37,408 bases of DNA. It comes from a virus. The translations under genes and the position numbers were made by a program. The DNA lies in the IMG/VR virus record IMGVR_UViG_3300020205_004331, positions 1-37,408 of that record; one strand, 5' to 3'. The notes below the pieces were generated by a model. It did not search any database. It was given only the letters and a program-made list of their open reading frames with translations, and had not been told where the DNA came from. Positions 24,246 through 32,649 of this stretch are shown in pieces; position 1 is the stretch's first letter; each line of letters begins with the position of its first letter.

Positions 24246-25299
24246 CGTCGTCATCCAATTGGTCAAGGAGTGACTTCACTTCATCGTCATCATCGTCTTC
24301 TTCTTCGATGATTGGAGCTGGCTTTGGCTTAGCCTTTGTCTCTTCGACCTTAGCTGCTCTCTTAGGAGGAGGAGCCGGTGTGTCGTCCTCATCTTCCTCT
24401 ACAATAGGAGGCTTAGCTGCTTTAGCTGGCTTCCTAACTTGCTGATCTTCCTCTTCATCGCTATCAAAGCCAGAAGAATGAGCCATTTGAGGCTTGCTCT
24501 CCTCAGCGTCATCCCCGTAGATCAGAGTGTTGCTGAGCTTCTTGATCTTTTCGCGATCTGGAGGCTCAAGTCTATCCCAAATATTAATTCTCTGGGACAA
24601 TAGCTGAGTAATCATTTTAGTATTGGGAGTCCCATCTTCATTTTTAGCGATTGGGACCGGCTTTTTGTCATTACCGACACTGAACTTGCTGGTCTTATAA
24701 CCATTCGTTTTACCGTTCATTTGAACTTGTAATTCAAATAGCCATGCTGAGTTCTCATCGAAGAATACGCCGTACGGTTCCAGTTCTTCATCTGGATCAA
24801 TCACATCCGGAGCATCACGGTTGATGCAAGCAGTCCACATATCAAACAGCGTCTTAGGGGCCTTATAATACATAATGCGCCCACGAAGCTCTTCCGGATT
24901 CGCCTTAACGTTTGGGAAGAAGATATTAACTACATAGCTCGAGTTGGGGAGCCAGTCAGTTCTAATCTTCTGACGCTCAGCGTCTCCTAGGCTCTTGTCG
25001 CGGAGTAGTTTAAGACCGAAATCACACAGAGCACATTCCGAACCATCATAAACACGAGGGCAAGCGTGCGGATGGTTCTGAACCCAGTGTTGACCGTAGT
25101 TCACGAAGAACAGGTCCATCGATTTTTCTACGATACCAGCTTTGAGCTTATCACCTTCCAGAAGGCCAGGCAGGATATAGAACCTATATTTCAAGGTTTC
25201 TCCTGGCTTTGCTTTTGCTGGTCTGAATTCGTCAGGGTCAGACTTGCTGCCGCCGAATTCTTTTAGCTTCTTCTTAATCGCGTTCAGATCATATGACAT
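24238..25299 (-). CDS. Single-stranded DNA-binding protein, gp32-like
   Basis: A 353-residue protein. N-terminal basic cooperativity region (KKKLKEFGG). Zinc site: a His around 71-78 with C80, C89 and C92 (CPRVYDGSECALC), spaced like T4 gp32's H64-C77-C87-C90. Residues 100-250 form the OB-like core. The C-terminal 85 residues are a Pro/Ala/Lys-rich linker and a long acidic tail (EEEDDDDDEV ... DDDDD), the protein-interaction tail of gp32-type SSBs. Coats ssDNA at the fork and works with RecA and the mediator candidate. It has a potential attenuator downstream. Confidence 0.9.
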   Translation of the reverse strand: MSYDLNAIKKKLKEFGGSKSDPDEFRPAKAKPGETLKYRFYILPGLLEGDKLKAGIVEKSMDLFFVNYGQHWVQNHPHACPRVYDGSECALCDFGLKLLRDKSLGDAERQKIRTDWLPNSSYVVNIFFPNVKANPEELRGRIMYYKAPKTLFDMWTACINRDAPDVIDPDEELEPYGVFFDENSAWLFELQVQMNGKTNGYKTSKFSVGNDKKPVPIAKNEDGTPNTKMITQLLSQRINIWDRLEPPDREKIKKLSNTLIYGDDAEESKPQMAHSSGFDSDEEEDQQVRKPAKAAKPPIVEEDEDDTPAPPPKRAAKVEETKAKPKPAPIIEEEDDDDDEVKSLLDQLDDDDD

Positions 25300-25326
25300 T
25301 GCGTAGGTCCCTTTGGGAAAAGTGCA

Positions 25327-25869
25327 TTAGCTTCGTTCTTGTTCTTGCCTTTTGAAGCCCGCTAGACTGCGGGCTAATTCTGCTTTGATTCGGAGCGCCT
25401 CAATCGTGTGGTAAATCTTACCACATGTCATCTGCGCCTTCTCATACTTTAACTCCGCATCTCTTATTTCAGAGTCTGCTTCAGCTATGGCTTTGACCTG
25501 CTCAACGGTCAATCTGATCTTGGCGATGGAAGCCTCTGAAGTGATCCTCTCTATAACCCTCCCTTTTCTAGCCTTTAGCTTCCTCTCGGCAACAGCAACC
25601 GCAAGCTTCAATTCTGAGTATATCGCAGCCCAATAGGCGTATTGGGCAGGAAGCCTCATCATCTGGTCTTCAAGCATATCGTAATCAAGATCCAAATCTG
25701 GCAACATATCGACCTCAATAGTCTTATATGTCAACTTACCAGTTTCTTCACTTTTAGACTCCACTACTTGAAGCTGTACCATGAACTTAAACAAAGTAGA
25801 ATTAGCCAATTCTGCTGGCAAATTCTCTTCGATCCAGATCGGACGCTTTGATTTATTCTGCTTCGCCAT
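25327..25869 (-). CDS. Recombination mediator candidate (UvsY-like)
   Basis: A 180-residue product, helical. The ATG at 25869 has a GGAGAC SD; an upstream GTG (25881) adds four residues. The segment PAQYAYWAAIYSELKLAVAV followed by AERKLKARKGRV and then helical EIRDAELKYEKAQMTCGKIY is like UvsY (a basic helix after a Y-W-A tract, a second long helix ending in EALRIKAELARSL). UvsY loads recombinase on SSB-coated ssDNA. Gene order gp32-like then this fits, and RecA is 4 kb away. Homology is tentative because UvsY sequences are short and divergent. Confidence 0.5.
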   Translation of the reverse strand: MAKQNKSKRPIWIEENLPAELANSTLFKFMVQLQVVESKSEETGKLTYKTIEVDMLPDLDLDYDMLEDQMMRLPAQYAYWAAIYSELKLAVAVAERKLKARKGRVIERITSEASIAKIRLTVEQVKAIAEADSEIRDAELKYEKAQMTCGKIYHTIEALRIKAELARSLAGFKRQEQERS

Positions 25870-25911
25870 TATTGTCTCCACGTCTTAAATACACACTTAA
25901 TTGATATAACA

Positions 25912-27117
25912 TTATACGCTATAAAAATCTTTAAAGTGACGATAGGCACGCCATTTCTTACCGATTGAGACCTTCACTGGGAAAATATATTCCTCCTCCA
26001 GCACCCCATCAAACGGTCTTAACATGATATCGCAGACCTGCCTGATGGTACTATTCACTTCAGCCTTATCTGGGGGAGAAGCCACCACAATCGAGTCATG
26101 GATATCACATACGATCCTTGAGCCCATCTTCTCCCATATTTTCCTAATTGCTATATGCATCGCGTGAGCCACAGACCCCTGCATGACACCATTAAAAGAC
26201 GACAACCGATTCTTCTCATCTGTGACAATAAATTTTCGTCCAAGAACAGTGCTCATAGAATCCCTGGCAGAAAGACGCATGATCCAATCACCAAGATCAG
26301 GAAAAGCCTTATCGAAAACAATGCTATTGTAATCCAAAGAATTGATGCATCGCAAAAGTATTAGCTTACATTCATCCCGAGAGAACGTCTGATCCAATTC
26401 TTTCTGCCTACTAGCATCATTTAGAATAGATGCAAGCTTAGTGTATGGGTCAGAATCGACGAAGGCAGATATTAAAGCTTTGTCATTAGACAACATAGAA
26501 GCCACCCTAATATCAGCACAAATCCAATCGAAATGAATTAAAACATCATTCTCCGAGCCATATATAGTAGTCACATGATCCTTAGTAGAGAGACCCTGGA
26601 TATTAAACTCAAGGCTCTTACTCCTGCCAGTATGCGTCCTCTGACTCCAAATGGGAGAAACATGAGTGTAGTTATACAGCAGCCCGCTATTTTCTAGGTC
26701 TGCGTATACTATCGAAGAATTGGCCAGATATTTCTGGTAAACATTAATTTTATGCTTAGCCATTTCTTCGAATATCTCTTCAGTATATCTCTCATCAGAT
26801 CTTACGCAATCATCACTGTCTTTCCTGGCCATATGAAAATCGAAAACATTATATTCGCGATAATCAATCGGTAAATCCAGTATGGTGATTAAATCTCTAA
26901 AATCTTGGCAAACAATCTCGAAATTCTTATCATTTAATTTTAGGAAACACTCTCTTGCTTTGAGTGTTTCCTTCTTTATTTGCTTGATTGTTTTTATTGA
27001 GCCTTCTCTGTACAGATCGAATTTATATGTCTTGCCATCTACGAGGAATGATATAAATCTCGGCAGTTTCTTATTTTTATCTCTATTGAAGATAACTGCT
27101 ATATATGCTCTTCGCAC
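25912..27117 (-). CDS. Family A DNA polymerase (PolA-like), no proofreading, altered active site
   Basis: A 401-residue protein on a GTG start with strong SD (GAGGTACGATA). Residues 1-100: small domain, perhaps a degraded RNase H-like exonuclease (ending NVFDFHMARKD). Polymerase core: THTGR (161-165), motif A DWICADIR (D197; D202 where E. coli has Glu710), O-helix region R247-K251 kept but L255 and N259 at the positions of Phe762 and Tyr766, then LGRK near 293, N309/Q313, motif C IHDSIVV (H340 D341 S342, Ser where Glu883 is). The two catalytic Asp (D197, D341) remain, so it may be active. Companion to the DnaE-type enzyme. Confidence 0.8.
   Translation of the reverse strand: MRRAYIAVIFNRDKNKKLPRFISFLVDGKTYKFDLYREGSIKTIKQIKKETLKARECFLKLNDKNFEIVCQDFRDLITILDLPIDYREYNVFDFHMARKDSDDCVRSDERYTEEIFEEMAKHKINVYQKYLANSSIVYADLENSGLLYNYTHVSPIWSQRTHTGRSKSLEFNIQGLSTKDHVTTIYGSENDVLIHFDWICADIRVASMLSNDKALISAFVDSDPYTKLASILNDASRQKELDQTFSRDECKLILLRCINSLDYNSIVFDKAFPDLGDWIMRLSARDSMSTVLGRKFIVTDEKNRLSSFNGVMQGSVAHAMHIAIRKIWEKMGSRIVCDIHDSIVVASPPDKAEVNSTIRQVCDIMLRPFDGVLEEEYIFPVKVSIGKKWRAYRHFKDFYSV
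26943..26971 (+). terminator. Terminator-like hairpin, antisense within the polymerase gene
   Basis: A perfect 10-bp stem (GGAAACACTC / GAGTGTTTCC) with a 9-base loop, followed on the plus strand by TTCTTTATTTGCTTG. It lies within the family A polymerase coding region, so it would act only on antisense (plus-strand) transcripts. May be coincidence. Confidence 0.3.
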
Positions 27118-27154
27118 TATCGTACCTCATATTTCCTCTTTCTATAAAACATGT

Positions 27155-27610
27155 TCAGCTCGTCGTATTCTTATTCACAGCCTGCGCTACATCGGCCTGA
27201 GTCACTTTTGGGCCGAAATACTGTGTGCGAGGGTTTACTTTGCCTTTTTTAGCCAAAGTCTCTTTGATCTGGTGGACCTCTCCAGGCTGCCTGTGCTCCT
27301 TGAACGGATCATTATTCATCAAAGTATAAGTGTGCATATCTCTATGCACACCGTTCTTATCAAGCCAACCATATCCACGAACGTATGTTGTAAAATTATG
27401 ACCATATAGTGTCTTCTCGACATCTGTTGAATTGCATCGAGGGCATACGCATGCCGCATCTCTATCTCTCTGAGTCGGATTCATAGAATGCGATGTCTCA
27501 AATAGAACATATGACTCATAGTTTTCATCGGATGGTTCAAGATCACCAGATTCAACTTGATTCATATAAGACTGTGAGCACGGAAGACACTTATAGATAT
27601 AATTCGGCAT
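27155..27610 (-). CDS. Zinc-ribbon protein (FmdB-like start)
   Basis: A 151-residue protein. N-terminal YIYKCLPCSQSY and a later CVCPRCNSTDVEKTLYG form an FmdB-type zinc ribbon. The middle and C-terminal parts are basic and likely disordered (KETLAKKGKVNPRT). The ATG lies one base after the co-chaperonin gene's stop. Could act as a transcription or replication accessory; not determined. Confidence 0.65.
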   Translation of the reverse strand: MPNYIYKCLPCSQSYMNQVESGDLEPSDENYESYVLFETSHSMNPTQRDRDAACVCPRCNSTDVEKTLYGHNFTTYVRGYGWLDKNGVHRDMHTYTLMNNDPFKEHRQPGEVHQIKETLAKKGKVNPRTQYFGPKVTQADVAQAVNKNTTS

Positions 27611-27611
27611 T

Positions 27612-28010
27612 TCACACCAGTTCGATTTTGATAGATCTAAGCTTCATCAAGAAATTTCGTTCTGACATAAGAATGATACGCTCACCCTTATAAAAGCCAC
27701 CATCAGTATTAATAATGTGCATATTAGCCCTATCTGGGAATAACACCACATCACCAACAGAAATCTGTGTCACGTTAGGTCCAACACCAACGACCACACC
27801 TTCATTCTTATACTTATCACGGTCAGTCAACATTATAGATGATGCTTCCGCTTCCTGCCAAAGCGCTACCATCTCATTAAGAGGGTATAACTGTTTGATA
27901 GCCCTCTCATCGCCATGCACCGCAGGCATGTCTGCATTAATATACGCAGATGGTCCACTTACAGTAGCCACAGTAAATTCGGAAGCAAGCTTATCGGACT
28001 TAGGTATCAT
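27612..28010 (-). CDS. GroES-like co-chaperonin
   Basis: A 132-residue protein. The second half, NEGVVVGVGPNVTQISVGDV followed by VLFPDRAN ... GERIILMSERNFLMKL, matches the Cpn10 fold: G-x-V-x-x-V-G-P-G, V-G-D-x-V-L-F, E-x-x-I-L-x-E. The N-terminal half (about residues 1-60) lacks a canonical Cpn10 start and contains a longer loop, like T4 gp31, which replaces GroES when folding the capsid protein. SD AGGAGGATACT is very strong. The GroEL partner would be the host's. Confidence 0.72.
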   Translation of the reverse strand: MIPKSDKLASEFTVATVSGPSAYINADMPAVHGDERAIKQLYPLNEMVALWQEAEASSIMLTDRDKYKNEGVVVGVGPNVTQISVGDVVLFPDRANMHIINTDGGFYKGERIILMSERNFLMKLRSIKIELV

Positions 28011-28028
28011 AGTATCCTCCTAACCTAA

Positions 28029-29363
28029 TTACACTTCTCTAACGACCATGCAATCATACTGAATCTCACAATTAATCGAGACGAGCTTAGGACCATTTCT
28101 ATTCTTAGCAACATACATGGTAATTCGAGGTGGTTGCGCCTGCCTATCAGCCTCAGATTGATTTAAACTGACAACATAGTCAAGAGAGAACTGCTTTGCA
28201 AAACTCTCAGACGCCTTAGTAACATCAATCATGCTGTCACTGCCAGCACCACTACGATTAGTCTGAGTAGCAGTGAACACCAGGACATTCTCATTCTTAG
28301 CCAAACCACGAATCTCGTTAGCGACGTGCTTTTGCTGAGAATAGTCATCCTTGTTATAGTTAGCATTTCTACTAATCATAAGATCCATATAGTCAAGAAT
28401 CACTACATCAGGCTTCCATCCCTCTTGACGTTTTAAGCTATCCATCAGAGCATATACGTGTGCAACACTACATTCATCAGGCGGCATCTCATGGATTAAT
28501 AACCTCTTGTTATAAGTCTGTTTTGTGCTGGTCATCACTCTTCGAACAAGTTCTTGGTGATGGTGGATGTCATCCAATCTAACACCAGTAAGCGTTCCCA
28601 CAGCTCGCAGCGCAGTCTTTAAAACATCCATTTCGAAAGTAATGAAGAGAACATCCTGACCAGTTTTGCCGTTGGATGTGTGGCCTCTTAAGGAACTGAT
28701 TGCATTGTTGACTAGAAACACAGATTTTCCGACGTTTGTCGGAGCCAACCAGCACACGACTTCTTTAGGCGAAGGACCACCATTGTTCAAAATATGATCT
28801 AACCTTTGGAACCCAGTGGTCCTGTGCTCGATCGCATCAGGCTCGAATAGTAATTCGAAATTCTCTAAGAACCAGAATCCCTTGTCGCCGACATCAGCAA
28901 TCCTGTTGGCTTCGTTAACGATTTTCTCGATATATTCAAAGTTCTCACTATTATAGGCTTCAATCGCTTCCTCGCTGTAAAGCATGCCGAATGCTCTCAC
29001 CTTTGCCCATTTAAGGAGTGTGTCCTTAATTAAAGGTATATCTCGCGGATTGCTTTTCTTTTCTATGATCGGCAAAATAATATCAAAAGGATCGCTAGAC
29101 GTCAAAGTAGATTCAATGACATCTTTTAGTATAGCTCTGGTAGGGACAACATTATATTTCTCATATAAGTTTAAGATCGTGGCAATGACATAACGACACT
29201 CCATTCTCTTAAACATATCGGGTTTTAGAAATCTTATCACCCCGGTAATGAATTCGGGGTGATCTAGTGATAACGCTATTATTGCTTCTTCTTGATATGG
29301 ACCAAACGGCTTGCTAGCGTTATCTTCTTGATCTAGATTGCTCAGTATTTCCAGCGTGCTCAT
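28029..29363 (-). CDS. Replicative DNA helicase, DnaB/gp41-type
   Basis: A 444-residue helicase. N-terminal DnaB-like helical domain (about 1-150, with GPYQEEAIIALSLDHPEF), linker, then the RecA-like domain: TTGFQRLDHILNNGG (183-196), Walker A APTNVGKS (207-214), Walker B DVVILDYMDL (about 319-328), sensor TATQTNRSG (about 370), and a C-terminal arginine-type motif region (NRNGPKLVS). Unwinds the duplex ahead of the fork, recruiting primase. ATG at 29363 overlaps the upstream stop (ATGA); TTG at 29369 is an alternative. Located beside recA. Confidence 0.9.
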   Translation of the reverse strand: MSTLEILSNLDQEDNASKPFGPYQEEAIIALSLDHPEFITGVIRFLKPDMFKRMECRYVIATILNLYEKYNVVPTRAILKDVIESTLTSSDPFDIILPIIEKKSNPRDIPLIKDTLLKWAKVRAFGMLYSEEAIEAYNSENFEYIEKIVNEANRIADVGDKGFWFLENFELLFEPDAIEHRTTGFQRLDHILNNGGPSPKEVVCWLAPTNVGKSVFLVNNAISSLRGHTSNGKTGQDVLFITFEMDVLKTALRAVGTLTGVRLDDIHHHQELVRRVMTSTKQTYNKRLLIHEMPPDECSVAHVYALMDSLKRQEGWKPDVVILDYMDLMISRNANYNKDDYSQQKHVANEIRGLAKNENVLVFTATQTNRSGAGSDSMIDVTKASESFAKQFSLDYVVSLNQSEADRQAQPPRITMYVAKNRNGPKLVSINCEIQYDCMVVREV

Positions 29364-29674
29364 GTGCAATATTTCTGCTTCTTGGTCTGTATAGCAAGTA
29401 GAACCGCTTGTGCTCTCATCTCAGCGAGAGTCAACGCCGTGCATTGATCTATCATCTCATCTTCTGTGAAATACAACACAGCACCATTAATGAGAGATGT
29501 CCTGTCGCCATAAAGTGATGGAGCCAATGGCTGACTAGCAGACGCCTGAATCGTATAAACCCAAACATTATTGATAAACGACATAGACGATACTTTTACT
29601 GGCTCAAGGAAACCAAGAGCAGCAGATTCCCGAAGGTAAACGACGTCACCGGGATTGTATATTGGGCCTGTCAT
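29360..29674 (-). CDS. Unknown 104-residue protein
   Basis: Small protein with an SH3/KOW-like start (YNPGDVVYLRESAALGFLEP) then VKVSSMSFINNVWVYTIQAS, and a helical, acidic end. It overlaps both recA (ATGA) and the helicase start (ATGA), implying tight co-translation with them. Role unknown; possibly an accessory of recombinase or helicase. Confidence 0.6.
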   Translation of the reverse strand: MTGPIYNPGDVVYLRESAALGFLEPVKVSSMSFINNVWVYTIQASASQPLAPSLYGDRTSLINGAVLYFTEDEMIDQCTALTLAEMRAQAVLLAIQTKKQKYCT

Positions 29675-30804
29675 TCTGAACCTCCATCAAGGATTCCATC
29701 ATCTAAGCCATCTTCATCTAATGTTTCTTCGACATTAATAGCGAAGTTCTGACGTTTCTGTATATCGCCAAACATCGCTTTATACGTTCGGTCTTTAATC
29801 TCATTCATAATAGTCTCATTAGAACGGACATTTTGAATAGTATTATTGATACCATTACCAACGTGGGTTTCCCCAAAATAGTAGTTGCTTCCACGTTTAG
29901 TAAAGACTTTTGCTACCTTCTCTGATATTTCAATCAGGCTAGCTACTTCGTCGATACCAAATATAGGTCTCACATCTTTTCCTACGCATATATCATATTC
30001 AGCCTCCAGAAATGGTGCAGCTACTTTGTTCTTTACGACCTTTGATCTCGTCCTAAATGCGATAATATCGTCTTTTTCCTTAATAGGTGCGATCTTTTTG
30101 ATTTCCATGCGAATTGAAGCATAGAATTTAAGAGCACGACCACCAGGTGTATGCTCAGGATTACCAAACATTTGACCGACTTTTTCACGCAGCTGATTTA
30201 TGAAGATAATAGTAGTTTTGGTATTATTGCACTTGCCTCTGATCTTTCCGAGACCTTTGCCCATCAGTTGAGCTAAGGCTCCCATATTTGCGTCGCTTAT
30301 ATCACCCTCAAGAATAGACCTCGGTACTAAAGCAGCGACAGAATCGACAACCACTAGATCCACAAGCCCAGAATCAACGATTCGTTCTATGATCTGGAAC
30401 CCTTCTTCCCCACTATCTGGCTGCGATATTATAAGGTTATCGGTGTTGACGCCTATCTTTTTGGCCCATTGGATATCAAGGGCGTGCTCGGCATCAATGA
30501 AGGCCACAACTCCGTTTCTTTTTTTGTCTTTAAAATAATGGTTTTGGCAGGCTTTCGTTATTTGTAGACATGTGGTGGTTTTACCACCTGACTCTGGGCC
30601 GTATATCTCTATTATTCTACCTAGTGGTAATCCACCACATCCTAACGCATAATCTATCGATGCTACTTGCGTTGAGAACACTTGTACGTTGACTATTGAT
30701 CCATTTCCCTGTGCGATAGAACCACTTCCAAAATCTTTTTCAATTGACTGCAACAAATCATTTAGATTTGTGCTCTTTATTATCGTCTTCTTTTCCTTGG
30801 CCAT
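29671..30804 (-). CDS. recA: RecA recombinase
   Basis: A 377-residue RecA of bacterial type. Walker A GPESGGKTT (69-77; the usual SS is SG here), E106, Walker B LVVVDSVAAL (150-159), loop 1 after it, loop 2 NQLREKVGQMFGNPEHTPGG (203-222), and RALKFYASIR (223-232). Acidic C-terminal tail (ETLDEDGLDDGILDGGSE). It is not a UvsX-type protein. RecA pairs homologous DNA and protects forks. The start overlaps the previous gene by 47 bases. Works with the gp32-like SSB and mediator candidate. Confidence 0.95.
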   Translation of the reverse strand: MAKEKKTIIKSTNLNDLLQSIEKDFGSGSIAQGNGSIVNVQVFSTQVASIDYALGCGGLPLGRIIEIYGPESGGKTTTCLQITKACQNHYFKDKKRNGVVAFIDAEHALDIQWAKKIGVNTDNLIISQPDSGEEGFQIIERIVDSGLVDLVVVDSVAALVPRSILEGDISDANMGALAQLMGKGLGKIRGKCNNTKTTIIFINQLREKVGQMFGNPEHTPGGRALKFYASIRMEIKKIAPIKEKDDIIAFRTRSKVVKNKVAAPFLEAEYDICVGKDVRPIFGIDEVASLIEISEKVAKVFTKRGSNYYFGETHVGNGINNTIQNVRSNETIMNEIKDRTYKAMFGDIQKRQNFAINVEETLDEDGLDDGILDGGSE

Positions 30805-31063
30805 CTCTTAGGTTTCCTAGCATTGAATATATTTGTGACATCGTTTTGTCATAGTCCAAGACCTTTAACACATCTTTTGCTGGCAATCGTATTGTTATGG
30901 GACCTTTGGTTAATACAAGATCATTTTCTACGATTCCAGCTACTAGCCAATCACCATCTGTTGTGGGCTTGTCTATAGGGGATGAAATATAAGATAGGTT
31001 CTTAATAGTAAGTAACCTGACTCTATCAAGTCTTCCTATACGTTCTAGTGACTCTTGTGCCAT
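30758..31063 (-). CDS. Unknown protein overlapping recA
   Basis: A 101-residue protein from the ATG at 31063 (the longer TTG start at 31117 overlaps the divergent gene). It has a beta-rich middle (VAGIVENDLVLTKGPITIRL) and a Lys/Glu-rich end. No SD of note. Its 3' end overlaps the recA start by 47 bases. It starts 29 bases from the divergent plus-strand ATG at 31093, so the two share a promoter region if they have promoters at all. Not recognised. Confidence 0.5.
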   Translation of the reverse strand: MAQESLERIGRLDRVRLLTIKNLSYISSPIDKPTTDGDWLVAGIVENDLVLTKGPITIRLPAKDVLKVLDYDKTMSQIYSMLGNLRDGQGKEDDNKEHKSK

Positions 31064-31092
31064 GGCAAATTTATCTTTAGATGGAGGGTTCA

Positions 31093-31641
31093 ATGCCGAT
31101 GAGCAGTAAACTGACAAAGAATGAGAAAATGCTTGTTGAAGCTATCAACAGCATGTTTGATCTGGACGCGCAAGTAGGTCTCGCCTTCCATGACAAAAAA
31201 GATCTCGAACCGCATAATGAAGAACGCGGATACGAATACTTACATAACCAAATAGATGATATGTTCGCACTTAAAGCAGCAGAATTCATCCATGCCGATA
31301 GCGTGAATCAGGCATTCCACAAAGTACACAGTTACAAATACCTAGATGACCCCACATTTCCAACTGCAATGGAAAAAGAATTGGTTGCACAAGCCGTGCC
31401 AGCAGAAGAACGAGCCAAAGCAGTAGCAGCCATCACCAGCATCATCAAAGAGCTGAGGAAAGAGCAAAAAAACTGGGCTGAAAAAGACTACGGCTTTAAC
31501 CCACACATGGACGAAATCGAAAAAGTATCAAGACCAGAACAACCATTAGATTTCAAAATCCATGATAAAGATGGATATAACGAAGCCAATGTGGACTGGG
31601 ACAAAGAAGACTTCAAACCGGGTCGAACCCCAGACGCATGA
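31093..31641 (+). CDS. Unknown acidic plus-strand protein
   Basis: A 182-residue helical protein with a good SD (GGAGG, five bases before the ATG at 31093); the ATG at 31081 overlaps the SD itself and is rejected. It is helical, Ala/Glu/Lys-rich (AVPAEERAKAVAAITSIIKE) and the end is acidic (DKEDFKPGRTP). Codons A/C-ending. The next plus gene overlaps its stop (ATGA), so both form an operon. Function unknown. Confidence 0.7.
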   Translation: MPMSSKLTKNEKMLVEAINSMFDLDAQVGLAFHDKKDLEPHNEERGYEYLHNQIDDMFALKAAEFIHADSVNQAFHKVHSYKYLDDPTFPTAMEKELVAQAVPAEERAKAVAAITSIIKELRKEQKNWAEKDYGFNPHMDEIEKVSRPEQPLDFKIHDKDGYNEANVDWDKEDFKPGRTPDA

Positions 31642-31880
31642 AAATCAGGCAGATATATGAAAACCTCCTGAACCAAAAATTGCGCGAATTATCGCAAGAT
31701 ACCGGCCTTTTCCAAAGACCAGCCGTTAACAGTATACCATTATACGATGCCGAACGTGGCTTTGATTCCGACTCAAGAGCCACATCCAACACGACCGGCA
31801 AAAAAGGGATTCCTACATCTAAACGGCACAGAAAATTCTTCAATATAAGCATCGGGCCAGAAGAAATGTCTGTTCAGTAA
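31638..31880 (+). CDS. Unknown small plus-strand protein
   Basis: An 80-residue product coupled to the upstream gene by an ATGA overlap. N-terminus helical (IRQIYENLLNQKLRELSQD), the middle and C-terminal half basic and Ser-rich (GIPTSKRHRKFFNI). It ends seven bases inside the opposite-strand gene 31874-32635. Function unknown. Confidence 0.6.
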   Translation: MKIRQIYENLLNQKLRELSQDTGLFQRPAVNSIPLYDAERGFDSDSRATSNTTGKKGIPTSKRHRKFFNISIGPEEMSVQ

Positions 31881-32635
31881 ACAGAAATTATACCTGAACC
31901 CTGACACTTCGGACAAACAATATCCTGATTCATGTTCCTAATACTGCCAGCTTCATGGCAGAGAGGACATGATTTCATAGAATCCTTGTAACCAGATTTA
32001 AAATCTGGACTCTTACCGCTAATAGAATCCTCAGCCATACGCTTAAACCTATTCTGCAAATGCTGATCGTTTTCACGCTTCGAGATTTTAATTCTCGTAG
32101 TGCCGGTGCCATCTACCCTCCTCTCCGGAATCGCAATCGGAACGCCCTCTCGGCCCTCCATCATCGTGATCTTAGCCTGACCCCTAAGAAGATTAGGGTC
32201 AAGTTTATCCTTAGAAGAGCTAGCCTGAAAGCTAGTAAAAGATTCAACCCCACCACCGCCAACAGATTGCATCATCTTATTATCAATGAAATCAGTGGTA
32301 ACAATATCATCCCCTTCCATAGGCACAAAAGCCTGATTCAGAGGAGCATTATATTGCGGTGGAGGTTGCTGAACCACCGGTGCTGCTGGAGCATGAACTA
32401 CCGACAAATTATTGCCAGGATTCACTGAGATATTCAACCCCAATAACTTAGCTTGAGCCAGAAACTCATCGATCTGCTTTTGTCTATTGGTAAATGCGAT
32501 ACGAGCACTCTTGATAGTCGCATCTTCCGCATGCTCGTCACATATAACGACGGTTGTCCTCTCACCACCATCTAATGTGATTTGAAGCGTAGTATTTAAA
32601 TTTTCAGAAACGCCACAGTAAACACAAGTGCTCAT
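31874..32635 (-). CDS. Zinc-finger protein with N- and C-terminal Cys sites
   Basis: A 253-residue protein. N-terminal CVYC (4-7) with C32 and H35 forms a possible zinc site; the C-terminal CPLCHEAG and CPKCQGSG (about 222-248) form a DnaJ-like CxxCxGxG pair. In between lies a Gln/Pro-rich disordered stretch (PVVQQPPPQYNAPLNQ). SD GAGGATC before ATG. Divergent by 14 bases from the plus-strand gene 32650-33051. Role unknown; zinc fingers suggest DNA, RNA or protein binding. Confidence 0.65.
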   Translation of the reverse strand: MSTCVYCGVSENLNTTLQITLDGGERTTVVICDEHAEDATIKSARIAFTNRQKQIDEFLAQAKLLGLNISVNPGNNLSVVHAPAAPVVQQPPPQYNAPLNQAFVPMEGDDIVTTDFIDNKMMQSVGGGGVESFTSFQASSSKDKLDPNLLRGQAKITMMEGREGVPIAIPERRVDGTGTTRIKISKRENDQHLQNRFKRMAEDSISGKSPDFKSGYKDSMKSCPLCHEAGSIRNMNQDIVCPKCQGSGIISVY

Positions 32636-32649
32636 AGAAGATCCTCATC

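Noticed and set aside
26882-27409. 175-codon open frame on the plus strand
   Set aside because: Antisense to the polymerase and the zinc-ribbon gene; its composition fits a shadow frame.
29236-29263. Perfect 9-bp inverted repeat in the helicase gene
   Set aside because: No T-tract follows on either strand and the loop is 10 bases; coding constraint explains it well enough.
31871-31887. 6-bp hairpin at the convergent gene ends
   Set aside because: Short stem and no T-run on either side; too weak to call a terminator.
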